Source: Pseudomonadota bacterium (lineage in GTDB: Bacteria > Pseudomonadota > Alphaproteobacteria > Azospirillales > Azospirillaceae). From it: a stretch of DNA of 8,280 nucleotides. The DNA is taken from the NCBI GenBank assembly GCA_023412175.1, contig JAEYOB010000601.1:1-8280 (forward strand), in the 5' to 3' direction. Positions within the stretch are counted from its first letter, which is position 1; the number at the start of each line of letters is the position of its first letter. The position numbers and the translations under genes are program-made. This document shows, in pieces, positions 1-6,499 of this stretch. The notes beneath the pieces were generated by a model that ran no database searches, was not told the origin of the DNA, and worked only from the letters and a program-made list of their open reading frames with translations.

Positions 1-795
1 GCCGCGGCCCATGCCACGCGTCCGGGCGAGGTCGTCCACCGTGGTCGGCGCGTGGGCGGCGATCTCCAGCATCGCCTCGTCGCGCAGCACGCGCGAGCGG
101 GGCAGGACGCGGCGCTGGGCCTCGCGCTCGCGCCAGGCGGCCAGTTCCTTCAGCACGGCCACGAAGCGCGGCTTGTTGGTGCGCACCTTGAGGCGCATCC
201 AGGCGTTCTCCGGGTCGCCCTGGTAGGTGGCGGGGTCGGTCAGCACCGCCATCTCCTCCTCCAGCCAGTGCTCGCGCCCGGTTTTGGCGAGGCGGCGGCG
301 CAGCTTCTCGTAGGCGGGGCGGAGGTGGGTGACGTCGGACAGCGCGTAGGTGAGCTGGCGGTCGGTCAGGGGCCGGTGCGACCAGTCGGTGAAGCGGCTG
401 GACTTGTCGATGCGGGCGCCGGCCAGCTTGGTGACCAGCGTCTCGTAGCCGACGCTGTCGCCGAAACCGCAGACCATCGCCGCCACCTGGGTGTCGAACA
501 GCGGGTGCGGGATCTTGCCGGTCAGTTGGAAGAAGATCTCCACGTCCTGGCGGGCGGCGTGGAAGACCTTGAGGACCGCCGGATCGTTCAGCACGTCGAT
601 CAGCGGCGCGAGGTCGATCCCCTCGGCCAGCGGATCGATGGCGGCGGCCGACTTCGGCCCGGCCACCTGGACCAGGCAGAGCTGCGGATAATAGGTCTTC
701 TCGCGCAGGAATTCGGTGTCGACGGTGATGTAGTCGGCACCGGCGAGGTCGCGGCAGAACGCCTCGAGGTCGGGGGTCGTGGTGATGAGCGTCAT
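1..795 (-). CDS. rnd: Ribonuclease D, 5' part (partial, runs off left edge)
   Basis: Encodes the first 265 residues of RNase D, a 3'-to-5' exoribonuclease that trims the 3' ends of tRNA precursors and other small RNAs in the cytoplasm. The DEDDy exonuclease domain is complete: D26 and E28 in VDTEF, D84 in FHAARQDVE, and Y150 with D154 in [11 protein letters not shown], which match the metal-binding and catalytic residues of the family. After about residue 215 an HRDC nucleic-acid-binding domain begins ([19 protein letters not shown]) and is cut by the window edge; family members are usually about 380 residues. The reading frame is open to base 1. The start ATG at 795-793 begins MTLITTT, a typical RNase D N-terminus, yet no Shine-Dalgarno sequence precedes it; a TATGTA box lies only 8 bases upstream (809-804), so a leaderless mRNA is possible. 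It is divergent from aspS. Function is secure from the motifs. Confidence 0.94.
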   Translation of the reverse strand, partial: MTLITTTPDLEAFCRDLAGADYITVDTEFLREKTYYPQLCLVQVAGPKSAAAIDPLAEGIDLAPLIDVLNDPAVLKVFHAARQDVEIFFQLTGKIPHPLFDTQVAAMVCGFGDSVGYETLVTKLAGARIDKSSRFTDWSHRPLTDRQLTYALSDVTHLRPAYEKLRRRLAKTGREHWLEEEMAVLTDPATYQGDPENAWMRLKVRTNKPRFVAVLKELAAWREREAQRRVLPRSRVLRDEAMLEIAAHAPTTVDDLARTRGMGRG

Positions 796-882
796 GGCCG
801 CGTTACATACACGAGCCACGGGCGAGGGGAAAGTGCACACCCGCACAAATTAGGGGATCCCTTCCGCGGCGCGCTTGCCGGC

Positions 883-911
883 TTGACATTCGCGCGCTCC
901 CGGTGTGCTCT
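883..911 (+). promoter_or_regulatory. Probable sigma-70-type promoter of aspS
   Basis: A perfect TTGACA -35 hexamer lies at 883-888. After a 17-base spacer, TGCTCT at 906-911 is the best-placed -10; it is weak but preceded by TGTG, and GC-rich -10 boxes are common in alphaproteobacteria. Transcription would start near 918, giving a leader of about 45 bases before the aspS ATG at 963. The rest of the 796-962 gap holds the upstream region of rnd, where no convincing -35/-10 pair was found on the minus strand. Confidence 0.55.
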
Positions 912-962
912 GGCGACCATTTTCCGCGCCGGAAACCACCGATTCCCAAGGCAGCTCGACCC

Positions 963-2783
963 ATGCACCCCTATCGCTCCCACACCTGCGGCCAGCTTCG
1001 TGAAGAGGATGCCGGTTCCACCGTCCGCCTGTCGGGCTGGATCAACCGCAAGCGCGACCACGGGCAGCTCCTGTTCATCGACCTGCGCGATCATTACGGC
1101 ATCACGCAGTGCGTGATCGACAACTCCAAGCCGGACTTCGCCACCGCCGACCGGCTGCGGCTCGAATCCGTCCTCACCATCACCGGCAAGGTGGTGAAGC
1201 GTACGCCCGAGACCATCAACGACAAGATGGCGACCGGCCGCATCGAGGTGCAGATCCAGGAGCTGACGGTCCAGTCCGAGGCCGAGACGCTGCCGATGCC
1301 GGTCAACCAGGAGGCCGACACGGGCGAGGAGGTGCGCCTGCGCTACCGCTTCCTCGACCTGCGCCGCGAGCGCATCCACGAGAACATCCTGCTGCGCTCG
1401 CAGGTCATCGCCTCCGTGCGCCGCCGCATGATCGAGCAGGGCTTCACCGAGTTCCAGACGCCGATCCTTACCGCCTCCTCGCCGGAGGGCGCGCGCGACT
1501 ATCTGGTGCCGAGCCGCAACCACCCCGGCAAGTTCTACGCGCTGCCGCAGGCGCCGCAGCAGTTCAAGCAGCTCCTCATGGTCGCCGGCTTCGACCGCTA
1601 CTTCCAGATCGCGCCGTGCTTCCGCGACGAGGACGCGCGCGCCGACCGCAGCCCCGGCGAGTTCTACCAGCTCGACTTCGAGATGAGCTACGTCACCCAG
1701 GACGACGTGTTCGCCGCCATCGAGCCGGTGCTGCACGGCGTCTTCGACGAGTTCGGCGGCTTCCGCCGCGAGGCGAAGCCGCAGGTCGATTCCTACCCGT
1801 TCCGCCGCATCGCGTTCGATGAGGCGATGCTGAAGTACGGCTCGGACAAGCCGGACCTGCGCAACCCGCTGGTCATCACCGACGTGACCTCCGTCTTCAA
1901 GCGCGACGACGTGGAGTTCCGCGCCTTCCGCCAGACCATCGACAAGGGCGGCGTGGTGCGCGCCATCCGGGCGCCGAAGGTTTCCGACCGGCCGCGCAGC
2001 TTCTTCGACAAGCTGAACGACTGGGCCAAGGAGCAGGGTGCGCCGGGCCTCGGCTACATCATCTTCGAGGCGGCGGGCGGCAAGGGCCCGATCGCCAAGT
2101 TCGTGCCGGAGGCCGCCCAGGCCGAGCTGCGCACGCTCGCCGGCCTTGAGGACGGCGACGCCATCTTCTTCGTCTGCGACCAGCCGGCCGGCGCGGCCAA
2201 GCTGGCCGGCCAGGCCCGCACCAAGCTGGGCCAGGAACTCGACCTCATCGAGAAGAACGCGTTCCGCTTCTGCTGGATCGTCGATTTCCCGATGTTCGAG
2301 TACGACGAGGAGGCCAAGCAGGTCATCTTCTCGCACAACCCCTTCTCCATGCCGCAGGGCGGGCTGAAGGCGTTGCAGGAAATGGACCCGCTGGAGATCA
2401 AGGCCTACCAGTACGACATCGTCTGCAACGGCGTGGAGCTGTCGTCCGGCGCCATCCGAAACCATCTGCCGGAGGTCATGTACAAGGCCTTCGAGATCGC
2501 CGGCTACCCGGCGTCGGAGCTGGAGGCGCGCTTCGGCGGCATGCTGAGCGCCTTCAAGATGGGCGCCCCGCCGCACGGCGGCTCCGCTCCGGGCATCGAC
2601 CGCATCGTCATGCTGTTGGCCGACGAGCCGAACATCCGCGAGGTCATCGCCTTCCCGCTCAACCAGCGCGCCGAGGACCTGTTGATGCAGGCGCCGGCCC
2701 AGGTGGATCAGGCGCGCCTGCGCGAGCTGCACCTGAAGCTCGACCTGTCCAAGCCGAAGGTCGCCGCGCCGAAGGAAGGCTGA
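963..2783 (+). CDS. aspS: Aspartyl-tRNA synthetase, non-discriminating type (Asp/Asn)
   Basis: A class II aminoacyl-tRNA synthetase of 606 residues that charges tRNA with aspartate in the cytoplasm. Domains in order: N-terminal OB-fold anticodon-binding domain (about 1-110), class II catalytic core with [10 protein letters not shown] (motif 2, 220-229) and GIDR (motif 3, 544-547), and an inserted GAD domain (about 300-420), as in bacterial AspRS. H33 in KRDHG occupies the place where non-discriminating AspRS enzymes carry His and the discriminating E. coli enzyme carries Leu (RRRDLG). This suggests that it also mischarges tRNA-Asn, which GatCAB would then amidate; GatCAB is not in the window. 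The start at 963 ([12 protein letters not shown]) aligns with family N-termini. An upstream in-frame GTG at 903 lies before the predicted transcription start and is rejected. The ribosome binding site is weak (AAGG at 949-952). Transcription ends at the terminator 13 bases past the stop. Confidence 0.98.
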   Translation: MHPYRSHTCGQLREEDAGSTVRLSGWINRKRDHGQLLFIDLRDHYGITQCVIDNSKPDFATADRLRLESVLTITGKVVKRTPETINDKMATGRIEVQIQELTVQSEAETLPMPVNQEADTGEEVRLRYRFLDLRRERIHENILLRSQVIASVRRRMIEQGFTEFQTPILTASSPEGARDYLVPSRNHPGKFYALPQAPQQFKQLLMVAGFDRYFQIAPCFRDEDARADRSPGEFYQLDFEMSYVTQDDVFAAIEPVLHGVFDEFGGFRREAKPQVDSYPFRRIAFDEAMLKYGSDKPDLRNPLVITDVTSVFKRDDVEFRAFRQTIDKGGVVRAIRAPKVSDRPRSFFDKLNDWAKEQGAPGLGYIIFEAAGGKGPIAKFVPEAAQAELRTLAGLEDGDAIFFVCDQPAGAAKLAGQARTKLGQELDLIEKNAFRFCWIVDFPMFEYDEEAKQVIFSHNPFSMPQGGLKALQEMDPLEIKAYQYDIVCNGVELSSGAIRNHLPEVMYKAFEIAGYPASELEARFGGMLSAFKMGAPPHGGSAPGIDRIVMLLADEPNIREVIAFPLNQRAEDLLMQAPAQVDQARLRELHLKLDLSKPKVAAPKEG

Positions 2784-2795
2784 CCGGCCGCAAAC

Positions 2796-2829
2796 AAAAA
2801 GCCCCTCTCCGTCGGAGAGGGGCTTTTTT
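2796..2829. terminator. Bidirectional rho-independent terminator
   Basis: GCCCCTCTCC (2801-2810) pairs perfectly with GGAGAGGGGC (2814-2823) around a 3-base GTC loop. Five A residues (2796-2800) stand on the left and six T residues (2824-2829) on the right, so the structure carries a U-tract whichever strand is transcribed. It serves aspS from the left and the small minus-strand gene that ends at 2849 from the right, as expected between convergent genes. Confidence 0.94.
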
Positions 2830-2848
2830 CATGCCTGCGTCCCGGCCG

Positions 2849-3070
2849 TCACGCGGCGGCTGGCGCCTGTTCGATCATGCGGTAGGCGGCGGTGTCGGCA
2901 AGGATCAGGCAGCTCAGCGTCTTGATGACGTCTTCCTCCTCGGTGCTGACGACGCGGGCGTGCGGAATCCCGAAGAGGGTCAGCGTGTCCCTGACCCGCC
3001 AGGAGCGCCCGTTCGCCGCTCCGACGGCCTGATAGACCTGCCCGACCTCGACGCGGTGCTTCTTGCGCAT
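2849..3070 (-). CDS. Small conserved-looking protein of unknown function (73 aa)
   Basis: A 73-residue protein that I do not recognise as a named family. The start ATG (3070-3068) begins MRKKHRVEVGQVYQAVG and is preceded by AAAGGG with 7 bases of spacing. The basic N-terminus is followed by VGQVYQ, WRVRDTLTLFGIPHARVV and an acidic STEEEDVIKTLSC segment. The alternation of short hydrophobic strands suggests a small beta-rich fold, with an Ala-rich end. There is no signal peptide or membrane segment, so it is probably cytoplasmic. A much longer open frame (to 4171) runs through the start, but everything upstream is the antisense-frame shadow of the EipB-like gene. It lies 98 bases downstream of that gene on the same strand; an AT-rich block at 3127-3156 could hold its own promoter, though no clear -35/-10 pair is visible. 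It ends 20 bases from the shared terminator. Confidence 0.72.
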   Translation of the reverse strand: MRKKHRVEVGQVYQAVGAANGRSWRVRDTLTLFGIPHARVVSTEEEDVIKTLSCLILADTAAYRMIEQAPAAA

Positions 3071-3146
3071 GCGCAAACCCTTTCCCTGAAATGGCGGCGG
3101 CGGCCGCACCGTGACGGCCACCGTACCATTCTTGATTGAAATTTGA

Positions 3147-3183
3147 ATAAAAATCCCCGGAACGACGCTCAGCAGCCGGATTT
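3147..3183 (-). terminator. Possible imperfect terminator at the 3' end of the EipB-like gene
   Basis: On the minus strand, AAATCCGG (3183-3176) can pair with CCG-GATTT downstream if two G residues are bulged, and the stem runs into TTTTTATT (from about 3153). The 15-base loop contains the stop codon of the EipB-like gene. The bulge and the large loop make it weak; read-through into the 73-residue gene remains possible. Confidence 0.3.
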
Positions 3184-4029
3184 CGGCAGCGGCTGCAGCG
3201 TCTCCAGGATGGCCTTGATGGTGAAGTCGCCGTAGTCGATCTGCATGGACTCGGCGATGCCGTTCTGCAGGAGCTTGAGGCTCATCTCGTACTCCGGCTG
3301 GGCGGAGTCGCTGCTGAACGGGAAGAAGGCCATGCGCACCGGCCAGCCCTTCTTGTCCTTCAGCAGCCCGCCGCCCAGGTCTTCCTGCGTGCTGGCCGGC
3401 TTGCCGATGAAGGCGTTCACCTCCGTGCTGCCCTCGGTGTCGGCGCCGTCGAACACCATGGAGTTGAAGAAGAGGTCGCCCGCCTTGGCGTGCTGGAGGA
3501 TGCCCAGCGTGTGCGAGGTGGGAAACAGGCTGCCGACGGGCAGCGCCATGTCCTGCGGCTCGGGCTTGCTGAAGTGGGCGGTGCCGGGGCCGCCGGCCTT
3601 CTCCAGGACCGCTTCGCCGCGGATGTCCTCGTCGGTCTCGCCATTGACCTTCTTGAGGACGTTGAAGCGGTAGCGCAGCCCGTTCTTCGCCTCCCAGGTC
3701 GTGTAGTTGGTGTTCATGTTCATCTCTTCGCCTTCGGAATAGACGAAGCGGAGCTGGAAGCGCTGCTCGGTGGTCCAGCCGTCGCAGGCGTCGGCCCACT
3801 CGAACATCATGCGGCCGGAGACGCCGCTGACCTTCGAGCTGTTGCGCGCCGAACTGAGCGACATCTTGTAGATGGCGCGGTGCGGCTGGATGTCGGCGAT
3901 CACCCCGGCGTCGAGCGCCTGGGCGCTCGTCGAGGTCAGCGCCGGGGCGCCCGACACGAGAAGAATGCCGAGAGCTGCGGCGGCGGCATGGCGGGCGGCG
4001 GATCGGCGGTTCGGCAAGGTGGCGTCCAC
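3169..4029 (-). CDS. eipB: EipB-like periplasmic protein (DUF1849)
   Basis: A 286-residue secreted protein of the DUF1849/EipB family. In Brucella, EipB is a periplasmic beta-spiral protein needed for envelope integrity and resistance to cell-wall stress; the same role here is inferred by homology. The N-terminus has a signal peptide: Arg-rich start (NRRSAARH), hydrophobic AAAAALGILLVSGAPAL, and an AQA cleavage site after about residue 38. Diagnostic segments follow: PHRAIYKMSL (49-58), SGRMMFEWADACDGW (71-85), LPVGSLFPTSHT, and a C-terminal IDYGDFTIKA-LQPLPKSGC. There are exactly two cysteines, C82 and the last residue C286, matching the conserved disulfide known for EipB. The start is GTG (4029-4027); in-frame stops lie immediately upstream, and a TTG four codons later is the only close alternative. 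The ribosome binding site is poor. It is divergent from the dehydrogenase gene across 92 bases. Confidence 0.92.
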   Translation of the reverse strand: MDATLPNRRSAARHAAAAALGILLVSGAPALTSTSAQALDAGVIADIQPHRAIYKMSLSSARNSSKVSGVSGRMMFEWADACDGWTTEQRFQLRFVYSEGEEMNMNTNYTTWEAKNGLRYRFNVLKKVNGETDEDIRGEAVLEKAGGPGTAHFSKPEPQDMALPVGSLFPTSHTLGILQHAKAGDLFFNSMVFDGADTEGSTEVNAFIGKPASTQEDLGGGLLKDKKGWPVRMAFFPFSSDSAQPEYEMSLKLLQNGIAESMQIDYGDFTIKAILETLQPLPKSGC

Positions 4030-4121
4030 GGTGTTTGGGGCCTATCACTTGAAGTATGGGTGTTGTGGCGCGGATCGGAAGGCCCGCCAAGCCCTTTTCA
4101 ACGATTGGGGAGGGGATACGC

Positions 4122-5102
4122 ATGCGTTCGTCGGAAGCTGTGTCAAAGCCGTCGCTGTTGCTCACCCGCAAACTGCCCGAAGAGGTGGAGGCGCGCGCCT
4201 CGCGTGACTACTCCGCCACGCTCAACCCCGACGACACGCCGTGGTCCGGCCCGGACCTTGCGGCGCGGGCCTCCGGGATGGACGGGATCCTGTGCAGCGC
4301 CGGCGACCGGTTCGACGCCGCGACCATCGCGGCGCTGCCGGAGAGCGTGCGGATCCTCGCCACCTTCTCGGTCGGCACCGACCACATCGACCTGAACGCC
4401 GCGCAGGCGCGCGGCATCACCGTCACCAACACGCCGGACGTCCTGACCGACGCCACCGCGGACATCGCGCTGCTCCTCATGCTGGGCGCCGCCCGGCGCG
4501 CCTCGGAAGGCGAGCGGATGATTCGCGAAGGATCCTGGACCGGCTGGACCCCGACCCAGCTCATGGGAACGCACCTGGGTGGCAAGCGCCTCGCCATCCT
4601 CGGCATGGGGCGAATCGGACGGGCGGTGGCCGACCGTGCCCGTGCCTTTGGCATGGTCATCCACTACTCCAACCGCAGCCGTCTGGCGCCGGATCTGGAG
4701 CGCGGCGCGACCTTCCACGCCGATCCGGACGCGATGCTGGAGCACGCCGACGTGCTGTCCTTCCACTGCCCGGCGACGGCGGAGACCACGCATTGGCTGA
4801 ACGCCGCGCGGATCGCCCGGCTGCCGCGGGGCGCCATCGTCGTCAATACGGCGCGCGGCGCGGTGGTGGAGGACGCGGCGCTGATCGCGGCGCTGAAGGA
4901 CGGTCGCATCGCCGCCGCCGGCCTCGACGTGTTCGAGAACGAACCGAACCTGGATCCGGCCTACCGCGGTCTGCCCAACACCTTCCTGTTGCCGCACCTG
5001 GGCAGCGCCACGGTGGAAACGCGCAACGCCATGGGCTTCCGCGCGCTGGACAATCTCGACGATTTCTTCAGCAAGAGACAAATAAGGGACAAAGTTATCT
5101 AA
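4122..5102 (+). CDS. D-2-hydroxyacid dehydrogenase (glyoxylate/hydroxypyruvate reductase-like)
   Basis: A 326-residue cytoplasmic NAD(P)-dependent reductase of the D-isomer 2-hydroxyacid dehydrogenase family, closest in look to glyoxylate/hydroxypyruvate/2-ketogluconate reductases. It has split substrate-binding halves around a Rossmann domain with GMGRIG at 161-166. Catalytic residues are all present: R245 (NTARGAVV), E274 (DVFENEP) and H292 (LLPHLGSAT). The substrate-loop segment FSVGTDHID is at 82-90. After the second Rossmann strand comes YSNRSR (182-187), with Arg where NAD enzymes carry an acidic residue, so NADPH preference is inferred. The start at 4122 is chosen because GGAGGGG (4109-4115) lies 6 bases before it; an in-frame ATG at 4056 would add 22 atypical residues. 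The last 11 codons are unusually AT-rich for this genome and include AGA, ATA and AGG. The exact substrate cannot be told from sequence. Confidence 0.94.
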   Translation: MRSSEAVSKPSLLLTRKLPEEVEARASRDYSATLNPDDTPWSGPDLAARASGMDGILCSAGDRFDAATIAALPESVRILATFSVGTDHIDLNAAQARGITVTNTPDVLTDATADIALLLMLGAARRASEGERMIREGSWTGWTPTQLMGTHLGGKRLAILGMGRIGRAVADRARAFGMVIHYSNRSRLAPDLERGATFHADPDAMLEHADVLSFHCPATAETTHWLNAARIARLPRGAIVVNTARGAVVEDAALIAALKDGRIAAAGLDVFENEPNLDPAYRGLPNTFLLPHLGSATVETRNAMGFRALDNLDDFFSKRQIRDKVI

Positions 5103-5288
5103 AATTCGGCAGATTCTGCCGGGTGTCTCCCGCCGCTCTGGCAAGAGCTGCCGGGATGAAACGGGTAAGGGCGGCTTTTGCCGGTCGGAAGATGTGGGAT
5201 TTCAAGGCGTTGGGGAGTGGCATGCCGGTTGCTTGAGCTAAAGTGAAAGCTGAAGCGAAGCGATCCTCGCCACGGAAGGAGCCGAGCC
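5103..5288 (+). other. Intergenic leader region before the diguanylate cyclase, with small hairpins
   Basis: These 186 bases contain no convincing gene. CGGCAG (5107-5112) pairs with CTGCCG (5116-5121) directly after the dehydrogenase stop. The same CTGCCGGG word recurs at 5148-5155, so the single CGGCAG arm has two possible partners. A GCTCT/AGAGC hairpin with a GGCA loop (5135-5148) and a CGGC-TTTT-GCCG hairpin (5172-5183) follow. None has a U-tract, so they are not standard terminators, and I do not recognise a known riboswitch. GGAAGGAG (5274-5281) is the ribosome binding site of the next gene. No clear -35/-10 pair was found. Confidence 0.35.
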
Positions 5289-6017
5289 ATGAACGCCACG
5301 GTCACCGCCTTTCCCCCCTCTGCCATCGCGCTGCGCCACGACGTGGCGGGACCGCACGGCGTGGTCGGCGAGGCCGGCGCCTGGCTCCACGCCGTTGCCG
5401 AGGATCCGGCCCGGCTCAAGGCGCTGCTGGCAAAGCTGGCGGAGGCGGAGGAGACCATCAACCAGCAGCAGGAACGGATCGCCTACCTGGAAGGCCTGAC
5501 CATGACGGACGAGCTGACCGGGCTGGTGAACCGTCGCGGCTTCAACCTGCACCTCAAGCGCGAGCTGTCCGCAGCGCGGCGGCGGGGACAGGGCGGCGGC
5601 GTGCTGGTGATGATCGATCTCGACGGCTTCAAGGCGATCAACGACACGCACGGCCACCTGGCCGGCGATTCCTATCTGCGGCAGGTGGCGCGCCTGCTCC
5701 AGGCGAACGTGCGCCAGCACGACGTGGTGGCGCGGCTGGGCGGCGACGAGTTCGCGCTGCTGCTCACCGACACCGACCCGGTTGCGGGCGCCGCCCGTGC
5801 CGTTGAACTGACCGAGCTGGCAAATCGCGGGCACGCGTCATGGGACGGCGCCGAACTTCCGATCCGCTTTTCGGTGGGTGTGCAGCCCTACGGCCCGGCG
5901 GATCGGGAGGACGAGGTGATCCGCCGCGCCGACGTGAAGATGTACCGCAACAAGGGCCGCCGCGCGCAGCAGCCGAAGCGCGCCCGTTCGGCGAAGCAGG
6001 CCCGCCGCGCCGCCTGA
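5289..6017 (+). CDS. Diguanylate cyclase, single GGDEF domain with coiled coil
   Basis: A 242-residue protein that should make cyclic di-GMP from two GTP, the second messenger that shifts bacteria from swimming to surface life. The N-terminal 40 residues resemble no known sensor. Residues about 40-72 form a predicted coiled coil (LKALLAKLAEAEETINQQQ) joined to the GGDEF domain through the usual DELTGLVNRRGF junction. The signature is intact as RLGGDEFALLL (G151-F155), with metal- and base-contacting segments MIDLDGFKAINDTHGH (108-123). The inhibitory site RxxD is present as R142-Q-H-D145, nine residues before GGDEF, so product feedback inhibition is expected. The domain ends at ADVKMYRNKGRR, followed by an Arg/Lys-rich tail of about 19 residues. 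There is no signal peptide or membrane helix, so it is cytoplasmic; dimerisation would rest on the coiled coil. GGAAGGAG lies 7 bases before the ATG. It converges with the minus-strand pair after 72 bases; only a weak GCCGG/CCGGC stem (6065-6080) is seen there. Confidence 0.95.
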   Translation: MNATVTAFPPSAIALRHDVAGPHGVVGEAGAWLHAVAEDPARLKALLAKLAEAEETINQQQERIAYLEGLTMTDELTGLVNRRGFNLHLKRELSAARRRGQGGGVLVMIDLDGFKAINDTHGHLAGDSYLRQVARLLQANVRQHDVVARLGGDEFALLLTDTDPVAGAARAVELTELANRGHASWDGAELPIRFSVGVQPYGPADREDEVIRRADVKMYRNKGRRAQQPKRARSAKQARRAA

Positions 6018-6089
6018 TGCGGCGTGGGGGGCGGTGCTCCTGGCAAGGTGTGTCGGAAGCTCACGCCGGTCTTCCCCGGCAAGCAATCC

Positions 6090-6440
6090 TCAGCGGTTCG
6101 CGCTCGCACAGTCGGGCGTGCCGGGCGGGCAGTGGGAGCCGGTCGGCATCTGGCTGGCGCGCGGCGATACGCCGGAACTGCCCTGGTCCGGGGCGTTGTA
6201 GTCGCTTGGGCTGTAAGGCGTGTAGCCGGTCAGGGGCACCGACGGCGGATAGATCGTGGTCGTCGTGGTCGTGGTGGTGGTCGCACCGGTGCCGTAGGTG
6301 TAGGTGTGCGTCGAACCGGCCGACGGCGGTGCGGCACGGCCGTCCCAGTTGGTGGCGCTGGTCGAACCGGCGTCCTCGGCGGCTGCGGTACCCATGGCCA
6401 GGGTCAACGCCGCAGCCAAGCCGATCAGAACTGAGCGCAT
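6090..6440 (-). CDS. Small secreted protein with poly-threonine run (116 aa), function unknown
   Basis: A 116-residue protein with a signal peptide: MRSVLIGLAAALTLAMGTAAA, cleavage likely after residue 21 at AAA|ED. The mature part is short and low in complexity: Ser/Thr/Ala-rich (24-53), nine consecutive Thr at 54-62, then a Pro/Tyr-rich stretch (IYPPSVPLTGYTPYSPSDYNAP, given here only as positions 63-84 with its repeated Tyr and Pro), and a C-terminal segment with two cysteines, C104 and C111, in HCPPGTPDC that could form a disulfide. I know no family for it. The ATG has a good ribosome binding site, AGGAGAGG (6456-6449), 8 bases upstream. It lies 59 bases downstream of the SWFGD-BON gene on the same strand, probably in one transcript, with a stem-loop in the gap. 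Its real-gene status rests on signal peptide, ribosome binding site and operon position. An export or envelope role is inference. Confidence 0.8.
   Translation of the reverse strand: MRSVLIGLAAALTLAMGTAAAEDAGSTSATNWDGRAAPPSAGSTHTYTYGTGATTTTTTTTTIYPPSVPLTGYTPYSPSDYNAPDQGSSGVSPRASQMPTGSHCPPGTPDCASANR
6255..6281 (-). repeat. Nine-codon threonine repeat (ACC/ACG)
   Basis: Nine consecutive Thr codons (residues 54-62 of the small secreted protein), a mix of ACC and ACG. At DNA level it is an imperfect GGT/CGT trinucleotide tract on the plus strand, which could vary in length by slippage without shifting the frame. Confidence 0.85.
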
Positions 6441-6463
6441 CGTCTTTTCCTCTCCTGTATGGG

Positions 6464-6492
6464 GGCGCCTGGAGGGTGCCCCCCCAGGCGCC
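6464..6492 (-). promoter_or_regulatory. Intercistronic stem-loop between the BON-protein gene and the poly-Thr gene
   Basis: GGCGCCTGG (6464-6472) and CCAGGCGCC (6484-6492) are perfect inverted repeats of 9 bp, mostly G-C, around an 11-base loop. The structure begins 7 bases after the BON-gene stop (6500-6502) and ends 8 bases before the ribosome binding site of the next gene. On the minus strand it is followed by CCCCATACAGG, without a U-tract, so it is not a normal terminator. A role in 3'-end protection of the upstream message, partial termination or RNA processing is inferred. Confidence 0.5.
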
Positions 6493-6499
6493 GGGCGCG

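Noticed and set aside
903..962. Upstream GTG start for aspS adding 20 residues
   Set aside because: It overlaps the predicted -10 box and adds residues not found in AspRS; 963 fits the family.
52..1116. 354-codon plus-strand open frame across rnd and the start of aspS
   Set aside because: It is antisense to rnd, then runs out of frame through the promoter and aspS; no ribosome binding site or domain, and rnd is well supported.
792..2732. 646-codon open frame on the minus strand opposite aspS
   Set aside because: It is the antisense shadow of a GC-rich gene: the protein is Leu/Ala/Val/Glu/Asp/Arg/His-rich with no recognisable domain, while aspS on the other strand is complete and certain.
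4056..4121. Upstream ATG start for the dehydrogenase adding 22 residues
   Set aside because: There is no ribosome binding site there, whereas GGAGGGG stands 6 bases before the 4122 ATG.
6174..6197. Second EcfG-like motif (GGAAC and CGTT) on the plus strand
   Set aside because: Spacer is 15, not 16-17, and it lies inside the small minus-strand gene facing no gene start.
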